From the NCBI GenBank assembly GCA_937927795.1, contig CALBSF010000215.1, positions 1 to 5,411 on the forward strand: DNA of 5,411 nt. The letters are read 5' to 3'. Positions within the stretch are counted from its first letter, which is position 1. Each line of letters starts with the position of its first letter. Under the pieces are notes generated by a model. That model saw only the letters and a program-made list of their open reading frames with translations. It was not told where the DNA came from and made no database searches. This document shows positions 4,806 through 5,411 of this stretch, in pieces. The translations under genes were made by a program, and so were the position numbers. The DNA comes from an uncultured Rickettsiales bacterium. Its GTDB lineage: Bacteria > Pseudomonadota > Alphaproteobacteria > Rickettsiales > UBA1997.

Positions 4806-5411
4806 TTAATATTTTTTGCAAATGAGAATAACAATTTCAAAAAGTAAAATCATCAAAATCGCTAGACTCAGTTGACTCAAGACATCTGGAGGAGTAAGAA
4901 CTGCAGCTATTATAAAAATAAATACAATCCAATATCTTCTCTTTTTTCTTAAATCATCAATAGATAACAAACCAATTTTTATTAAAAAAATCAACAAGAT
5001 TGGTGAAATAAATGCAACACCAAAACCAAAAATTAAGTTCAAAATAAAATTTAAATATTCGCTAATTTTTATTTCAAGTTGAATTGGAAATTTTTGTAAC
5101 TCTGAAAAGCCTTGTGTTTCAAAGCTTGCGAAGAATTTTAAAGCGAGTGGTAAAATAAAATAATAAGCAAAAATTGCGCCAAATAAAAATAAAAACATCG
5201 TAGAAAAAAATATTTTCAGAATATTTTTTTTCTCATTTTTATACAGTGCTGGTGATAAAAAAAGATAAACCTGCGCAGAAAATATTGGAAAAGAAAAAAA
5301 TAGCGAAGTATAAAAAGAAAGTTTGATATAGGTTGCAAACGCTTCAGTGGGGCTGGTGTAGATCAGTTTATGATTTTGATGAGTCAAAGAAATTTCTGCA
5401 AATGGTTGCAA
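4806..5411 (-). CDS. tatC: Sec-independent (twin-arginine) translocase subunit TatC, 5' end outside window
   Basis: About 201 C-terminal residues are visible and the frame is still open at the right edge. The TTG at the edge is an internal Leu, and roughly 45 N-terminal residues including the first membrane helix lie outside. TatC is the inner-membrane receptor that recognises twin-arginine signal peptides and works with TatA/TatB to export folded proteins. Family marks, numbered from the right edge, are SPTEAFATYIKLSFY (20-34), LFLSPALYKNEKK (50-62, with the conserved Glu before helix 3), ILPLALKFF (86-94), a long helix-4 segment around FGFGVAFISPILL, and RRYWIVFIFIIAAVLTPPD (158-176), followed by SQLSLAILMILLFEI. 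Five hydrophobic segments remain. The C-terminus is short, as usual. It appears to be co-transcribed with the downstream histone-like gene. Confidence 0.95.
   Translation of the reverse strand: MQPFAEISLTHQNHKLIYTSPTEAFATYIKLSFYTSLFFSFPIFSAQVYLFLSPALYKNEKKNILKIFFSTMFLFLFGAIFAYYFILPLALKFFASFETQGFSELQKFPIQLEIKISEYLNFILNLIFGFGVAFISPILLIFLIKIGLLSIDDLRKKRRYWIVFIFIIAAVLTPPDVLSQLSLAILMILLFEIVILICKKY

Noticed and set aside
4618..4809. Plus-strand Phe/Asn-rich frame
   Set aside because: It is the exact antisense of the Lys/Val/Ala histone-like gene. The minus-strand reading has a start, a stop, a terminator and a known protein type.

Overview
The window is AT-rich DNA whose proteins are loaded with Lys, Ile, Asn and Phe. 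It most likely comes from a host-associated, reduced-genome alphaproteobacterium of the Rickettsiales or Holosporales type. The best clue is a clear FzlA, a GST-fold cell-division protein known mainly from Alphaproteobacteria. None of the five gene starts visible here has a recognisable Shine-Dalgarno sequence. The taxonomic call is an inference.

Left part (1-1918). A fragment of a Tn3-family transposase enters from the left edge and stops at 463, long before the catalytic domain. It converges on a minus-strand polA that is also cut short. That polA keeps a complete 5' nuclease (FEN) domain with all its metal ligands, but ends at residue 451, inside the 3'-5' exonuclease-like domain, so the polymerase domain is missing. 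Only 23 bases separate the two stop codons, and a hairpin sits there. One deletion running from inside the transposase gene into polA would explain both broken ends.

Middle part (1919-4051). Three tightly packed plus-strand genes look like one operon: fzlA (FtsZ/FtsW-associated division factor), an AmgK-like sugar kinase (peptidoglycan recycling), and an unrecognised 159-residue protein. The gaps are 3 and 6 bases. The first two genes share a link to septal cell wall.

Repeat region (4052-4626). This stretch has no gene and is unusually structured. It holds a 30-bp tandem array, then a composite palindrome made of two head-to-head copies of a hairpin element whose tips differ but still pair. 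Isolated half-copies lie on either side, followed by a G-rich tract with G-quadruplex potential and decaying direct repeats. It ends near a clean rho-independent terminator.

Right part (4627-5411). On the minus strand, tatC (twin-arginine translocase, 5' end outside the window) is followed after 20 bases by a 52-residue Lys/Val/Ala histone H1-like protein, which was found by reading the reverse strand. Its gene contains an almost exact 42-bp tandem repeat. The most unusual points are the polA truncation next to the transposon scar and the palindromic element family in the repeat region.
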